64,000 bases of DNA from Ceratotherium simum simum (lineage: Eukaryota > Chordata > Mammalia > Perissodactyla > Rhinocerotidae), in assembly GCF_000283155.1 (NCBI RefSeq), contig NW_004454182.1, positions 5,486,292 to 5,550,291 on the forward strand. The letters are read 5' to 3'. Shown piece after piece: positions 11,161-22,364 of the stretch. Positions within the stretch are counted from its first letter, which is position 1, and each line of letters begins with the position of its first letter. The notes under the pieces are model-generated. The model was not told where the DNA came from and did not search any database. It was given only the letters and a program-made list of their open reading frames with translations. A program made the position numbers and the translations under genes.

Positions 11161-14000
11161 AAAAGCTAATATGCAGTATATTCTTATTATGTCAAATATT
11201 TTGAAAGTCTGTATTTCTAAGGATTAAATTTTATCCTTGCTTTATTTTATTTTATATTCAAACATTGACACAAACGATTTCTTTTTTCATCAAGTCAGAG
11301 GGCAACATGCTTCTGAAAGCACCACAGATGAGATGTACATTCTAGTTATTAGAAATAAGAAACTAAGTGTGGACCCCAAACTTAAATATATAAATGGAAG
11401 GAACAATAGGAAATTTTTTAACATATTTGAAAATGAGTAATTTTTAAATTTTGCTAGCAAAATGCTAAATCAATTGCGTAGTGATGAAAATAGTTAATGA
11501 CCTAAAAATTGATTTTAATATCCATAGTGACAATGCTTTCCTTGATCTCGCTTTATACTTTAAAATCAGCACACTCTCATAAGCTGGCTATTTAGAATGA
11601 GTAAAAATAAAACCCACAACTTATTCTTCTTATTTTGCGATCCAAGAGACTCATGGCAAAGCAAACTTTCGAGATGACGATATTTGGAAAGTGGCCTTTT
11701 CTCAGAATCTTTCTGTCCTAAGTTGAGAAATTATTTAGGACAACAAAACATGACAAAATCCCATTTTACTTTCTGCACAGAACTCCGTTTCCCCCCTGGT
11801 TCTCAAAGGCTGCTTTGCTAAAAGTTTGGCGTGATTCGGAGTCTTTGAACGAATATCTAGAGCCAAGCTCTAATCAAAAACATGTACCAAAAGAGACAGA
11901 AATTCTTAAACAGACAGTATAAAGTTTTACTGGCCCCTACTGAATCGTGAGCCCTGTTTGAAAACTATCATTAAAATTCAGAAAACCGATTACTGATATG
12001 CTGATATTGTTATCTTGGGAGGCGCAGTTATCAGGGTCTCCTCCAGTTGGTTGCTCTAGTTTTTGTATTAATGGAGGTTTTTTTCTACAGTTAATGAAAG
12101 GAGAGACTTTCTTTTAATAAGTCCATAGAACATTAAGTAGCTTTTTCCCTCTTTCTTCTGCCATTCTCTTCTCCCAAAAGAGTCCTTTGGAAAGTCCAAA
12201 AGGTATACATTTGGCAGTCAGATAAGAAGTGGCGGTTTGTAAAAACACTCATTCTGCTTTCCAGTTCTTGGACTTGCCTTATCAAATTGATAGTGTTTGA
12301 GATAACAGACTCTAACCATTTCAAAATTTTTTGTATACTAACATCACTTCTTTTTAAAGAGATATGCCCCCTAAGTTTTCTAGACGTTCTGAAAGTACAG
12401 TAGCCAGAAAAGCAAAGAATGTCACAGGATTGCAATTGTTCATTTGCTGTGCTGGTTAGCTTAAATTTCTTCTTGATAGCATATATTTATTTCAAAATTC
12501 AAATGGAGCTTTTATCCACGATGGCTTATATATGCTGAATTATTTTCCTTTAGCTATAGATGCAAAGCAAAATGAAGTCGTGATTTTTTCCAATATTTGT
12601 ATTCAATGCTAAGTTTGCATGATATGAAGTATTAATGGGCTAAAGTGACTGAGTTATTTTCATTTGATTTTGAAAACCTGCAAAAATCCGTGGGCCTTCA
12701 TACTTTAATGTGTGTAGATTGTTTCTGTTGACTGTGTTTATTTCTTTAATTAATACAATATATATTCTGCCATCATTGCATTATTTTTATTGCTTCTATG
12801 TACAGCTTTTGAACCAACATCCCTTGTCCATCTTCTCTTGGATATTGGCATCCAAGGAATCTGAGCGTGGGACTTTCTTCCTGACCTTGACCTGGGCATA
12901 GACCCAAGACTCTATTCTCCCATTAGGGTATTGTGTCACGATTTTAATGTATGCTTTCTACTGAATAATTTTAGTGTTATGAAGACACAAAACAATTGAA
13001 CCATATGTGTCTCATGTCAGCCGCGTAATGAAAGGACTGAAGTCAGTCACAGAACAATAAACAACTAAGTGCTTTATATTCTTCTCCTTGGAGGTTTTAC
13101 ATATTAATTCTGCCCAATTTATTCTAAGAGGGCTTTTTACCCCCTTAGAATTACTCTTTTACCCTCTCCTACTTGCTGTTAACACAGATAGGATAGACAA
13201 AGAGGATAAAATTCCCCAATGGCTGCCAAACAGTGCTGGTAGTAAATGGTCATAGACCAAGTAAAGATAAAAGATAAATCTTGAAGATAATCTTGAAGAT
13301 GAACTATATCCTGAGCATAGAACCTGCATGTTACTGATAAATTGGCCAGCAGGGCTTCTGGACAATTTGTTTTCCTGTTTTCCATTTGTATGTTATACTG
13401 GACCAATTTCTAATTAGTAAAATTAAAAAAAATTTTTTTTCAACTGGATCTGAAAACACTGTTACTGGTTAATGATAACCTAGTCAAACAAATGTTCTGC
13501 TTCATGGACATTTTCCAGGGGATTGGACCATATTCCAGATGGAAGGCTTCATTTCCCAGTCCCTGAAGTGCTTCAAGTCCTTTGGTATTGTTCCTACTTT
13601 AACTGTCTCCAAAGCCATTGGTTGGTAGAAATAGAGGTTGGTTCTCTCTTGGGTTCCGCATATTCCCTCACCTAACACAGCAGCAACTACTTGAATTTCT
13701 CCAAATGCACATAGATTTCAGGCAATCGTGCATTCTAATGTAAAGATGTTAAAAATTCATCAAAAGTAAATTTTTTGTACTGTAAATAATTGAAGACTAT
13801 CTAGTCTTTTCTCTAAATCACTTTCTCCTCCCTTCTCTCCACTTCTCCATCCTTGACCTCTCCTGGACATCTCATGACCCTTATGTCCATTCTCATCAAT
13901 GAGAAAAACTATTGGGAATAGTTTTATGAAAAATAGCTTTTAATCTTAGCTTTAGAGCACTGTATGATTTCAGCAAGCAAAGATGGGGAGACCATCCTTC
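11161..14000. other. Unassigned, repeat-poor tract
   Basis: AT-rich, with no gene, no SINE and no clear LINE. Minus-strand open stretches at 12133-12435 and 13179-13406 are short and lack recognisable domains or splice context. Confidence 0.4.
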
Positions 14001-14009
14001 AAAAAGCAC

Positions 14010-14910
14010 ATCTGCAGAGTGAGATTTGACTCCAGCTTACCCCACGGGCATGGGAGTGAGGGAAGGAAAGAAACATGTGGGGGAGAGTCAATTCTTCCTT
14101 GATCCACGTTACCTACTACTTCCCCAGTCGTCCACTGACAGGCCTCCCTCAGCTTCTAGTATTGGATTTCCTTGCAATTCCCTTTCAGTTATCAATGCTA
14201 CCATCTTCTTCCTCCGCTAGCAACTAGTTTCACCTTCCCAGATGCTTTGTGTGATTTCTTCTTATTCTCTTCTTCCACCATTATCTTTGATGACTTCAAC
14301 TGTCAGGTAGATGGCATTTTGGATTCTTTGAACACATAATTCTTCATTATCATTCAGAGAGGTAATTTAATGTTACGGTTAAGAGGCTGATCTCTGAAGC
14401 TGAACCACCTGGGCAGGTTTCTTGTCTTTTCTGAATCTCCAGTCCTCATCTTTTAATTGGGATAATAATAGTGCCAACCGTAGAAGACTATTGTGAGGCT
14501 TAAATGAATTAATACATGAAAAATGCTTACAACAATAACCTGACATGTCTTATTAGCTATCATTATTAGTGTCATGGATGTCTCTTACAGACTTTAACTA
14601 TACAACTCTCTAGTTCAGTACTCAACTTCTATATCTGGCCACCCCTCGTCAGCACAGTGTTTCAGCCAAAGATCTGAAGTTCAGTGTATCCCCCTCATTC
14701 CCAGCCTCCTTACAAGACTCAGCTGCCCAGCACCTCAGTCATGCCCTCTGTCGGGTACTATTCCTTTCACCAAGCTGCCCGCACATGTACCACCTGCTCT
14801 CTCCACTCTCGCCCTCAGCCCTCACACGTCTGCTGGATAAACAGGAAGAACCTTGTATATGATGAATGCTGCTTGCTCTCTGTGCTGTTTGCCAACTCCT
14901 TTAATTCTTA
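14010..14910 (+). repeat. Possible CR1/L2-clade LINE remnant, split by a MIR
   Basis: Plus-strand text at 14280-14310 translates to a D-F-N triad (codons at 14292-14300) inside a hydrophobic-then-DDFN context. This resembles the GDFN motif of the apurinic-endonuclease domain of LINEs. The flanks (14010-14360 and 14580-14910) are pyrimidine-rich, as in L2/CR1 coding strands. A MIR at 14366-14569 interrupts it. Family assignment is uncertain. Confidence 0.35.
14366..14569 (+). repeat. MIR SINE
   Basis: Complete MIR order: 'gttacggttaagaggctg', 'accacctgggcaggtt', 'ttgggataataatagtgcc', 'gaattaatacatgaaaaatgc' and 'ttagctatcattatta'. Confidence 0.8.
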
Positions 14911-14961
14911 GGTTCTCCCAAGGAATTTAGCTATTATTTTTTTCTTTTTTTAAAGTGAGAT

Positions 14962-15202
14962 AATAATCTTTCTAGTAGCTAACAACGAGAGTGCCAGATA
15001 CTGTTCCAAGTATTTGATAATTAACTTGTCTCCTACTCACATCAGTTCCATTAGGTAGGATTTCTATTTCACTGAAGTAGAAAGTGAGGCTCAGATGGAT
15101 GAGGCAGCATCAACCTCACGTTCTAGTAGTTGGTCAAGTCGGGTTCCAGGCTCAGCTGGTGAGGGTCCATAACCTATGCTCTAGGCACTACAATATCGCC
15201 TC
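14962..15202 (-). repeat. MIR SINE, antisense
   Basis: 'gagtgccagatactgttcc', 'ccattaggtaggatttc', 'gaggctcagatggatgagg', 'gggttccaggctcagc' and 'cactacaatatcgcctc' are in reversed MIR order. Confidence 0.78.
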
Positions 15203-15269
15203 TTAGCAAGATTCTTCACCTGGAACATTATAGGTGTTCAATCTTGGGTCATTTTCTCTTAAAAGTTAA

Positions 15270-15530
15270 ACTAGTCTTTCAAATATTACCAAAATAATAC
15301 ATAAACTGTTTAAAATGCAAATAGCACAGAAGATATAAAATGAAAACTAGCATCCTCTTCTCTTTTTCTCCTAATCCCATTCCCTAAGAGAAATGTATTC
15401 TGGTGCATTCTTCCAAAATATTCTAAACATATTTGAGCATCAATACAAATATTATGTTTGCACTTATATATATAATGTAAATGTATATATTACTTAATGG
15501 GTGGAATCAGTATATGTATTATATAATCAT
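15270..15530 (-). repeat. Old L1 (L1ME-like) 3' fragment, left piece
   Basis: 'aaaatgcaaatagcacagaag', 'tcctaatcccattccctaag' and 'tattctaaacatatttgagc' match the antisense order of an old L1 3' region. The matching right piece is at about 16,975-17,225. The 1.4 kb between them is AT-rich satellite-like and unassigned sequence, so the L1 appears split or expanded. Confidence 0.45.
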
Positions 15531-15548
15531 CGTGTATGTATATGTGTG

Positions 15549-15555
<7 letters not shown>

Positions 15556-15579
<24 letters not shown>
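15556..15579. repeat. (CA)n microsatellite
   Basis: An uninterrupted dinucleotide tract of about 12 CA units, preceded by TG/TA alternation from about 15,535. It directly abuts the first copy of the 99-bp tandem duplication. Confidence 0.95.
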
Positions 15580-15773
15580 TCCTTTGCACAGAGACATGGA
15601 AACCTAGTACATTTGACAATTGGAGATAATTTTTTAAACATCCTCCTTTATTTTTGGTAATGATCATAAAATATACACTCCTCTGCACAGAGACATGGAA
15701 ACCTAGCATGTTTGACAATTGGGGATAATTTTTAAACATTTTCCTTTATTTTTGGTAATGATCATGAAATAAA
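15577..15773. repeat. Two-copy tandem duplication, period about 99 bp
   Basis: Unit 1 (15,577-15,675) and unit 2 (15,676-15,773) both run from CACTCCTYTGCACAGAGACA to TTTTTGGTAATGATCATRAA. They differ at only a handful of positions. The duplication begins within the CA tract, which suggests slippage or unequal exchange at the microsatellite. Confidence 0.92.
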
Positions 15774-16974
15774 AAAGTAATAATAATGTTCAAGAAAAGA
15801 ATACAAGATGTGAAAATTTTTATTAAACTTTATATATATATACCTATATGTTTATAAGTATATATATATACATATAGGTATATATATATATAGATATATA
15901 TATGAGTCATGCCAGTATATATATCATGCCAGTAAAAAAATCTAAAAACAAGTAAAATAAATATTATGGTACATAAAAGGAAAAATAATGAATTAATACT
16001 TTCTAACTGCATATATGTTCTTTTAAAAAAAAAAGACTTATACCTACAGATTGATCTACTGCAGCAGTAAATAGTTCTATTTCAAGCATTAACTTCTGCA
16101 AACTTATCAATGATTTTGACTATCAGGTTTAATTGAAAGTATAGCCAGACTTGTCAAACTATCTTTGCTTATTGTTGACTGAAGTATGCTTTTTATTAAT
16201 TTTAATTTTTGATAGTTTCCTTTACATAAGACAGTATAAACACAAATAATGGAAAGTCTTAAACATAAGGAAAAGTCTAGCAGAGGTTCATAAAATACCA
16301 TTTCACAAAAAATTCTAGAAATTGCAATCTTTTCCATGTCTTTTTTTCTTTGGGTTAGATTTTAACAGCTTTCAAATATATATGCAGTCAAAATATTTCC
16401 ACTAAAACCTCATCACCAGAAAATTCGTTATAAATTTCTACAACATTTTGTAAAACCCTCCAAAGTTCATAATGGTTTAGAATTGTTCAAGCTCTCATTG
16501 AAACCAGTTTGTGTTTCCATTTCCTATATTTAAGCAGTAGATTCAAAATAAACAATGATAGTACAGTGATCGAAAAGACTAAAAAAACAGAAGTTGAGTT
16601 CTTACTCTCAAAATGAACATGTGTTGCTAAGTCAGGGACCAACTCTATAAAGGGAAGTTCCCTCCATTAACTTCCATATAGAATAGAAGGTTTTTTAAGT
16701 GGTAAGTAATAAAAATGTATTAATTTGGAGCTTACATATATATAATTAAAACTTACCAGTAACAGCAGCAATTGTTTCAAAGTTAGACCAACAAAAATTT
16801 TTTCAGGGAGAAGCATATTATCACTGACATTCTTAAGAAAAGCTAGTGCATTGTGATAATAAAAAGCATACCAGATTAAGTCAGTTTCACAATTGTTTTT
16901 AAATACTGTACACAAAATGCATCCCCTTATTGCCTGCACATGTATTGGACCTGCTTCCCTCTCTCTGTCCTTGG
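15774..16974. other. AT-rich unassigned stretch with (TA)n
   Basis: Contains the (TA)n tract at 15,830-15,903 and then AT-rich unique-looking sequence. Minus-strand open stretches (16107-16337 and 16667-16939) have no recognisable domain. Confidence 0.4.
15830..15903. repeat. Interrupted (TA)n tract, self-complementary
   Basis: Alternating TA runs with ACCTATATG and CATATAGGTA interruptions. The interruptions are near reverse complements of each other, so the tract can fold into a long AT-only hairpin or cruciform. Confidence 0.85.
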
Positions 16975-17225
16975 AACATTCACTGTTCCTGTATTAGTCT
17001 CACTTTATGAAACAATATAGAGAATTTTCCATATCAGCACACAAAGGTCTAGCTCACTCTTTTTCATGACTGCATAATATCCCATTGTATAGATGTAGCC
17101 ACACTGTCATATTTTGATAAATGCTAAAATTTTTATTATTACAAAGAGTACTGTAATGCACATTCTTACACATGCACCTCTGCACAGGATTATATCCATA
17201 GGATAAATTCTTGGAAGTTTGTTTC
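16975..17225 (-). repeat. Old L1 (L1ME-like) 3' fragment, antisense
   Basis: 'ttccatatcagcacacaaag', 'ctttttcatgactgcataat', 'cccattgtatagatg', 'aatgcacattcttacacatg' and 'ggataaattcttggaag' follow the antisense order of the L1 3' region. In minus-strand frame the text gives an eroded version of the ORF2 C-terminal part. Confidence 0.65.
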
Positions 17226-17800
17226 TTTCTAAATTCCATATTCTTCTCCATAAATCTCGTTACTCAAAATACCCCTCATTGTATATTCCCATGCCCTCAT
17301 CAGGACATCACTGCTGCTGTCTCCACCCATTAATTCCTACTTTCAGCCTTTTAGTTTGGTCCTTTCCTTCAGTCTTCTCACTTTATTCCTTCATATCACC
17401 ACCAGATAATTCTTACAAATTAGTCCTTTCATCATGTCACTACTCTGTTCGAGAATCTGCCATTACTGCCACGGGCTTATGACAATGGCTCAGATCCAGA
17501 AGGAGGCTGAGGATCTGTCACTGGAGCACTGAGGTGTGAGATGGGCAGTTAAAGAGCAACCACTCATCCCCTGGCCACACTCATCACTTACTTCTTCTAC
17601 CACAACAACTTTACTTTTGTTGGTCTTATATACAGAGTTTCCATTTAATATTTCATATGAAGGAATATTTCTACTGAGGGGTATAAAGGCAGGAATTTTT
17701 ATCTATATGATAACTTTGTTTTGGGCCCAGTATATCCCAACTGTCTAGAACAGTGCCTGGCATATAGTGGATGCTCAAATATTTGTTGAATAGGATGAAT
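17226..17800 (+). repeat. L2, sense, ending at its 3' terminus
   Basis: The right end 'ctagaacagtgcctggcata', 'tggatgctcaaatatttgttg' then 'aataggatgaat' is the classic L2 3' end. Upstream text 'tcatgtcactactctgttcg' fits the internal L2 order. The middle (about 17,480-17,650) is poorly alignable. Confidence 0.6.
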
Positions 17801-17811
17801 ATATGAATATT

Positions 17812-17847
17812 AACACACACACACACACACACAGATGTACACACACA
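17812..17847. repeat. (CA)n microsatellite
   Basis: About 11 CA units, then a short interruption (GATGT) and five more. It lies just beyond the L2 3' end. Confidence 0.93.
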
Positions 17848-17854
17848 TGTTAAA

Positions 17855-18600
17855 ACATTGAGTCCACACTTCTCTGTCTGGCTTTCTTATCCCTTCGTAG
17901 TTGTCTCTACCTTCTCTAGGTTTACTAGGCTTACTTTCCACTAATTCTTCTACTCTGGAATCAGATCAATCCTCTGCATGCTCCATATTTATTCCTGTAT
18001 TAGTTTGCTAGGGTTGCCACAGCAAGGTATCACAAATTGAGGGCTTAAACAACAGAATGTATCGTTTCACGGTTCCAGAGGTCAAAAGTTCAAGGTGTCG
18101 GCAGGGCCAGGCTCCCTCTGAAGATAACTGAAGATGTTCCAGGCCTCTCTCTTGACTTCTGGTAGTTCTTTGGCTTGTGGCAGCATAACTTGAATCTTCA
18201 CATGGCAGTACATCTGTGTCCAAATTTCCCCTTTTCATAAGGACACCAGTCATACCGGATTAGGGGTCCACCCTACACCAGTAGGACCTCATCTTAACTA
18301 ATTATATCTGCAACAACCATATTTGCAAATAAGGTTACATTCTGAGGTCCTGGGGGTTAAAACTTCAACATGTGGATTTTGGGGAGCACATAATTCAACC
18401 CATAACAATTCCTACTCTCTGCTTTTACTCTCGCTGTTCCTTCTCCCTGGAATGCCCTGTTTTGTCCCCTACCTATCTGACTTTCACTCAAGGACTTCAA
18501 CTCTAGTTACATCAGAAAGTTAAACTTGAATTATACTTTAATAGCTTGATATCTTTTCCTTTTGTCTCTTCTCCTTGATAGCAAGGTCCTTGAGAAAATA
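17855..18600 (+). repeat. Second L2, sense, interrupted by an MLT1 LTR
   Basis: The left piece (17,855-17,995) is pyrimidine-rich. The right piece (18,413-18,600) reads 'actctcgctgttccttctcc ctggaatgccctg', then 'tgatagcaaggtccttgag', which is the L2 3' order. The solo LTR at 17,996-18,407 with its 5-bp duplication separates the pieces exactly. Confidence 0.6.
17991..18412 (-). mobile_element. MLT1-type (ERVL-MaLR) solo LTR, antisense, TSD ATTCC
   Basis: The LTR runs TGTATTAGTTTGCTAGGG (17,996) to CAACCCATAACA (18,407), the reverse complement of an LTR that begins TGTTATGGGTTGAA and ends AATACA. A perfect 5-bp target-site duplication ATTCC flanks it (17,991-17,995 and 18,408-18,412). Non-coding. 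A solo LTR is what remains after recombination between two LTRs of an old endogenous retroviral-like element. Confidence 0.9.
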
Positions 18601-18606
18601 ATCATA

Positions 18607-18675
18607 GATTAGATAGATAGAAAGACAGATAGATAGATAGATAGATAGACAGATAAATAGCTAGCTAGCTATAGA
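18607..18675. repeat. (GATA)n microsatellite
   Basis: AGAT/AGAC tetranucleotides, interrupted, ending in CTAGCTAGCTATAGAT. It leads directly into the GGAA tract. Confidence 0.95.
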
Positions 18676-18676
18676 T

Positions 18677-18818
18677 GGGAAGAAGGGAGGAAGGAAGGAA
18701 GGAAGGAAGGGAGGAAGAAGGAAGGAAGGAAGGAGGAAGGAAGGAAGGGAGGAAGAAGAAAGGAAGGAAGGAGGAAGGAAGGAAGGGAAGGAAGAAAGGG
18801 AAGAAGGAAGGAAGGGAA
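18677..18818. repeat. (GGAA)n/(GAAG)n polypurine tract, 142 bp without a pyrimidine
   Basis: Every plus-strand base from 18,677 to 18,818 is A or G, built of GGAA units with GGGA, GAAG and AAAG variants. The lysine/glutamate-rich and serine/proline-rich open frames across it come from the simple repeat and are not genes. Confidence 0.98.
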
Positions 18819-19010
18819 CATTCTCCATGGCCTAGTGAAGTGCTCTCGTCAAAATACCACCAATAATAACTAAGTAAGAGTACCTGAGGCTTCCTCACAA
18901 TTTACAGCATTGTCAGGAATGAAGAGAATACCTGAGAAAAATTTTGTCAGTAAAGCTCTAGCCCTATGTAGGAAGCAAAGGCGTAAATCCCTCAAGTTGC
19001 CAAGAATATT

Positions 19011-19246
19011 TGATAGTAATAACAGCTAAGATTTATTGAAGACCCACCAAATGCTGGACACAGCTCTAAAATTCTTTACATGCTAATGCATTTAATCTTC
19101 ACCACAACCTTGAGAGGTAATCCATCTTTATTTGATGAAGGGATTTCCAGAGAGGTTAAGTAATTTGTCGAGGTCCTACACTACTTAATGTTTGGCCCCA
19201 GATACCATGTACTCCAAATCACTATTCTAAACGCCCTGTCCCTAAG
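19011..19246 (-). repeat. MIR SINE, antisense
   Basis: 'ttattgaagacccaccaaatgc', 'catttaatcttcaccac', 'gagaggttaagtaatttg' and 'ccatgtactccaaatcac' follow the reversed MIR order. Confidence 0.78.
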
Positions 19247-19639
19247 TGATATACCATTTAAGGGGTAATTTTTGTCTACAGCCTTATCAGTAAATAGGTT
19301 GTCTTATTCATTTTTCCCACTTTTCTCCCATCCCCTTCATCCCTCCTCCATACTGTTTCAAAGTCTCCACAATCAGATGTGAGAATCACTTAAGCTAGGC
19401 CAGGCAACCCCCGCCATATCAGCACATGAGGAACCTCTCTAAAAGGACCAATTGCTTCTACTGTCTTTCTGACTTGCAAACCTGGAGAGATGTCTGTCCA
19501 GTGCCTGGCACACCTTGATATCTATTCAGTGGAACAGTCTAACCTTGACTTTGGAGTCCACAGACAAAGCCCACTCTGTTTAAGAATGTTATGACTGTTG
19601 AAATTCTTGTTTGATAGGACTTCTAGAGAGAACTCGAGT
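19247..19639. other. Unassigned spacer
   Basis: No gene or named repeat seen. The left half (19,300-19,420) is pyrimidine-rich and could be a LINE remnant. Confidence 0.35.
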
Positions 19640-20260
19640 GTGCTTCCGCCTGCTGAAATATCTCACCACAGCGGCAACAAGTTGAAACCCTGATTAGAGA
19701 GAATGTAAAAGCTGGCTTTATTAGAAAGCAATTAATAAGAATGACTTTATGATTAGTCTGCTAAAAGGCAGTTTATAATTTCTAATTTTGCATATGAAAT
19801 TTGCTTTTCATAGATTATCCAAAAGTCTATTGTAGCCAAGAAAAATGTAGAAAATAAACAGCTTATACTCCTACTCCTAGAAATTGATCCTCACACTCAG
19901 GGTAAATGGATTGCAAATATTGATTAATACTTTGGAATGAATACCATTTCATAATTTTTAATTAACCACCAGGTAATATTTAATGGAAACTACATCATGT
20001 AATATATATGAATTTGAAAAATGGGAAGGTAAAAGGTTTCTGTCCCTTAGTCCCATTGTGGTAAAAAGTAATTGCCAGGAGTGACCAGTTTGTTATTGTG
20101 TTTTCTTCTCTGGTAGTTCTAGATTATTAATGTCCCAAAGCACGAACTGACACTGCTATATTAATTCTCTTGGCCTTGAAATGATCTATAACACAATTTA
20201 AGACCCATGCATTTTGTCGCCATTTAAAATTGATTGTTTTTAACCCAGTGAAAGCAAAAA
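19640..20260. other. Repeat-poor block resembling a conserved non-coding element
   Basis: No repeat recognised. It is dense in TAAT/ATTA cores ('gcaattaataagaatgac', 'ttataatttctaattttgc', 'taattaaccaccagg') and holds a SOX-like CCATTGTGG at about 20,052. It ends at a short (AAAT)n run near 20,261. Texture only; conservation is unproven. Confidence 0.3.
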
Positions 20261-20275
20261 AATAAATAAATAAAT

Positions 20276-21221
20276 AGACAAAGAATCTTATGGAATTAGA
20301 GAAGAAATTTACCTATACACGTTTTCTTTTGAAAAATACAAAATATTAGTTTTGCCATAGGCCCGGCACTAAAGTAAGAGGAAAGAGATTTGTACTTGGT
20401 TGTGGAGCATTAAACACTGTAGGTACCACATCAGGGTGTTGCATTAGTGGAGAAATTTCTACACTGTTTGTGTAGCAGTGGAAACAGTAAAGGTGCCGTC
20501 TTCACATAGAGAACTATCAGAAGGACTGTGTGTGTTGCAGGAAGAGCCTAGAATTTAAATGAACCATTTATGCCTCTGTTGCCCTAGGGCAAGTATAAGG
20601 TACATTAATAATGCAGTGTTTATTTGAAATATTTTATTATAACACACATTTATTACTAAAAAATCTAAACAGCAGAAAAAAGCCAGTATCGCCCAGGTTC
20701 AGCATTCGGGACAAGTTATTTTCAAAATAGGATTCTTGGCAAATTATATCATTTCTTTCAATACTTCACCTGTGACACTATAAATAATACATATTTATTT
20801 AAGTAGTGGCATTATACACTGCTACTTGCATTGTACATAATTTATAGAAAATGATCTACCAACATGGGTAGGTAATGTTCTCCATGAAAGTAAATGTTTA
20901 GAATTAGAAAGTGATGAAGAGCTCTGAGAGTTGCCTAATATTAGGTGGAGTAAATTAGACTCCTTAAGAAGTTACTTCATATTTTCCAAAAATTATAATC
21001 AACTTGCCTTCTATTATAAATATGAGGGCAATTATTACTCAAGTTTGTCGTGAATAAATTGATCCGTATATTAAATACATATAAAGTAAAATGAGAATGC
21101 CATTATATTTACTCCTTCAGAGAGTGCCATACCCAGGCTATATTTGCTAGCACAGAATAGTGGAGAAACTATGGCTGGGTTCAAGATCAGCCAGATCTCC
21201 CTGCAGTAAATGGGCAGAGTG
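20276..21221. other. Unassigned, repeat-poor
   Basis: No gene or clear repeat. AT-rich with scattered short A and T runs. Confidence 0.4.
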
Positions 21222-21420
21222 TGATCTTGGAAGAGAACAGACCTCAGTAACTGCTGGCTTAATTCCTCGTTAGTTGTATGATTAGAGCAAGTTTATCACC
21301 TCTCTGACTTTCCATTTCCTCATCTGAACAATCACACCTGCCTCACAGAATTAGTAGAGGAATAAAATAAGGGAAACGATGCAAAATACTTTAGTGCCTG
21401 GTGCTTAACAAACTTTATTT
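21222..21420 (+). repeat. MIR SINE
   Basis: 'ttagttgtatgattagagcaag', 'cacctctctgactttccatttcc', 'cctgcctcacagaattag' and 'tgcctggtgcttaacaaac' keep the MIR order. Confidence 0.75.
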
Positions 21421-21730
21421 TCTTCTATGGCCCTTTATACCCGAGAAGAGTACTTACTGGGCAGCTGTCTACTTTTCCCAGCAAGTTGGTTGTTTGTAGG
21501 AAGAAAACTTTACTTTTTTCATCTTTGCATTTCCTGCAATAAGCAAAGAGCCTTGGACCTGGCAGTTGTGATCCAGACGTTAGTATGATTCCCCCTGATG
21601 GACTCTGGTGTCTCGGACAGGAACAGTCATGGTCTGGCCCAGGGAAGCAGTTCTGGTATGTCTCTGGCACATGTGAATGATTGTACCCCAAGATGGAAAA
21701 GAACTTTTCCCTCTTTTGTTTTTCTTTTAG
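21421..21730. other. Unassigned spacer
   Basis: A minus-strand frame (21,425-21,691) is open for 88 codons but shows no domain or clear splice sites. I regard it as chance. Confidence 0.35.
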
Positions 21731-21939
21731 GTTTTTCTTTTTTTTTTTGGTGAGGAAGATTGGCCCTGAGCTAACATCTGTGCCAGTCTTCCTCTATTTT
21801 GTATCTAGGATGCTGCCACAGCATGGCCTAATGAGTGGTGCATCGGTCCACACCTGGGATTCAAACCTGCGAACCCCAGGCCACTGAAGCAGAGCACACG
21901 ATCTTAACTGCTACACCACTGGGCCGGCCCCTGTTTTTC
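21731..21939 (-). mobile_element. ERE SINE, antisense
   Basis: Poly(T) at 21,739-21,748, body 'gaggaagattggccctgagc', reverse B box 'gggattcaaacc' and a TGGGCCGGCCCC head at about 21,931. Short flanking repeat GTTTTTCT (21,731-21,738 and 21,932-21,939), though the local T-richness weakens it. This is the short ERE form. Confidence 0.93.
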
Positions 21940-22174
21940 TCAATAAAAACATATCCTTTGAAATTTTTGAGTTTTTAACTTCAATTGCAGAATTTCAAAA
22001 TAGATTCTTTAATAGTAACTTGGAATATTTATCCCCCGCTAGAGAGTCAGTAACCATGTTTGCATACGCAGAATACACTGCAAATGTTACGTGCACTTCT
22101 ACTATTATAACAAAGCTGTGCGGGTCTGTCCAGAGGACATTATAATGTGATAAAAGGACCACATGAGATGCCAG

Positions 22175-22245
22175 ACCCCCTCTCCTGAGTGTGTCTTTTA
22201 ACCTCTCTGAGTCTTACTTTCTTTCCCTGTGAAGTAGAGAACAAT
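22175..22245 (+). repeat. MIR fragment
   Basis: Only the 'taacctctctgagtcttac tttctttccctgtgaa' core is readable. Confidence 0.4.
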
Positions 22246-22364
22246 ACAAAATCCACTGGATTTTTAAGTGAAATTGAATGCCTTAGGCCCTCTAAAAATG
22301 CAAGATGTGCTCTATTTGTATTTCTGTATATGGTACTAACACTAGTTTCTGAGACAAAAAGAAG

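Noticed and set aside
15527..16012. Small proteins with an internal repeat or tyrosine/isoleucine runs
   Set aside because: Produced by the 99-bp tandem duplication and by the (TA)n and (CA)n tracts.
18665..18898. Serine/proline/phenylalanine-rich and lysine/glutamate/arginine-rich small proteins
   Set aside because: They are translations of the GGAA/GAAG simple repeat on either strand.
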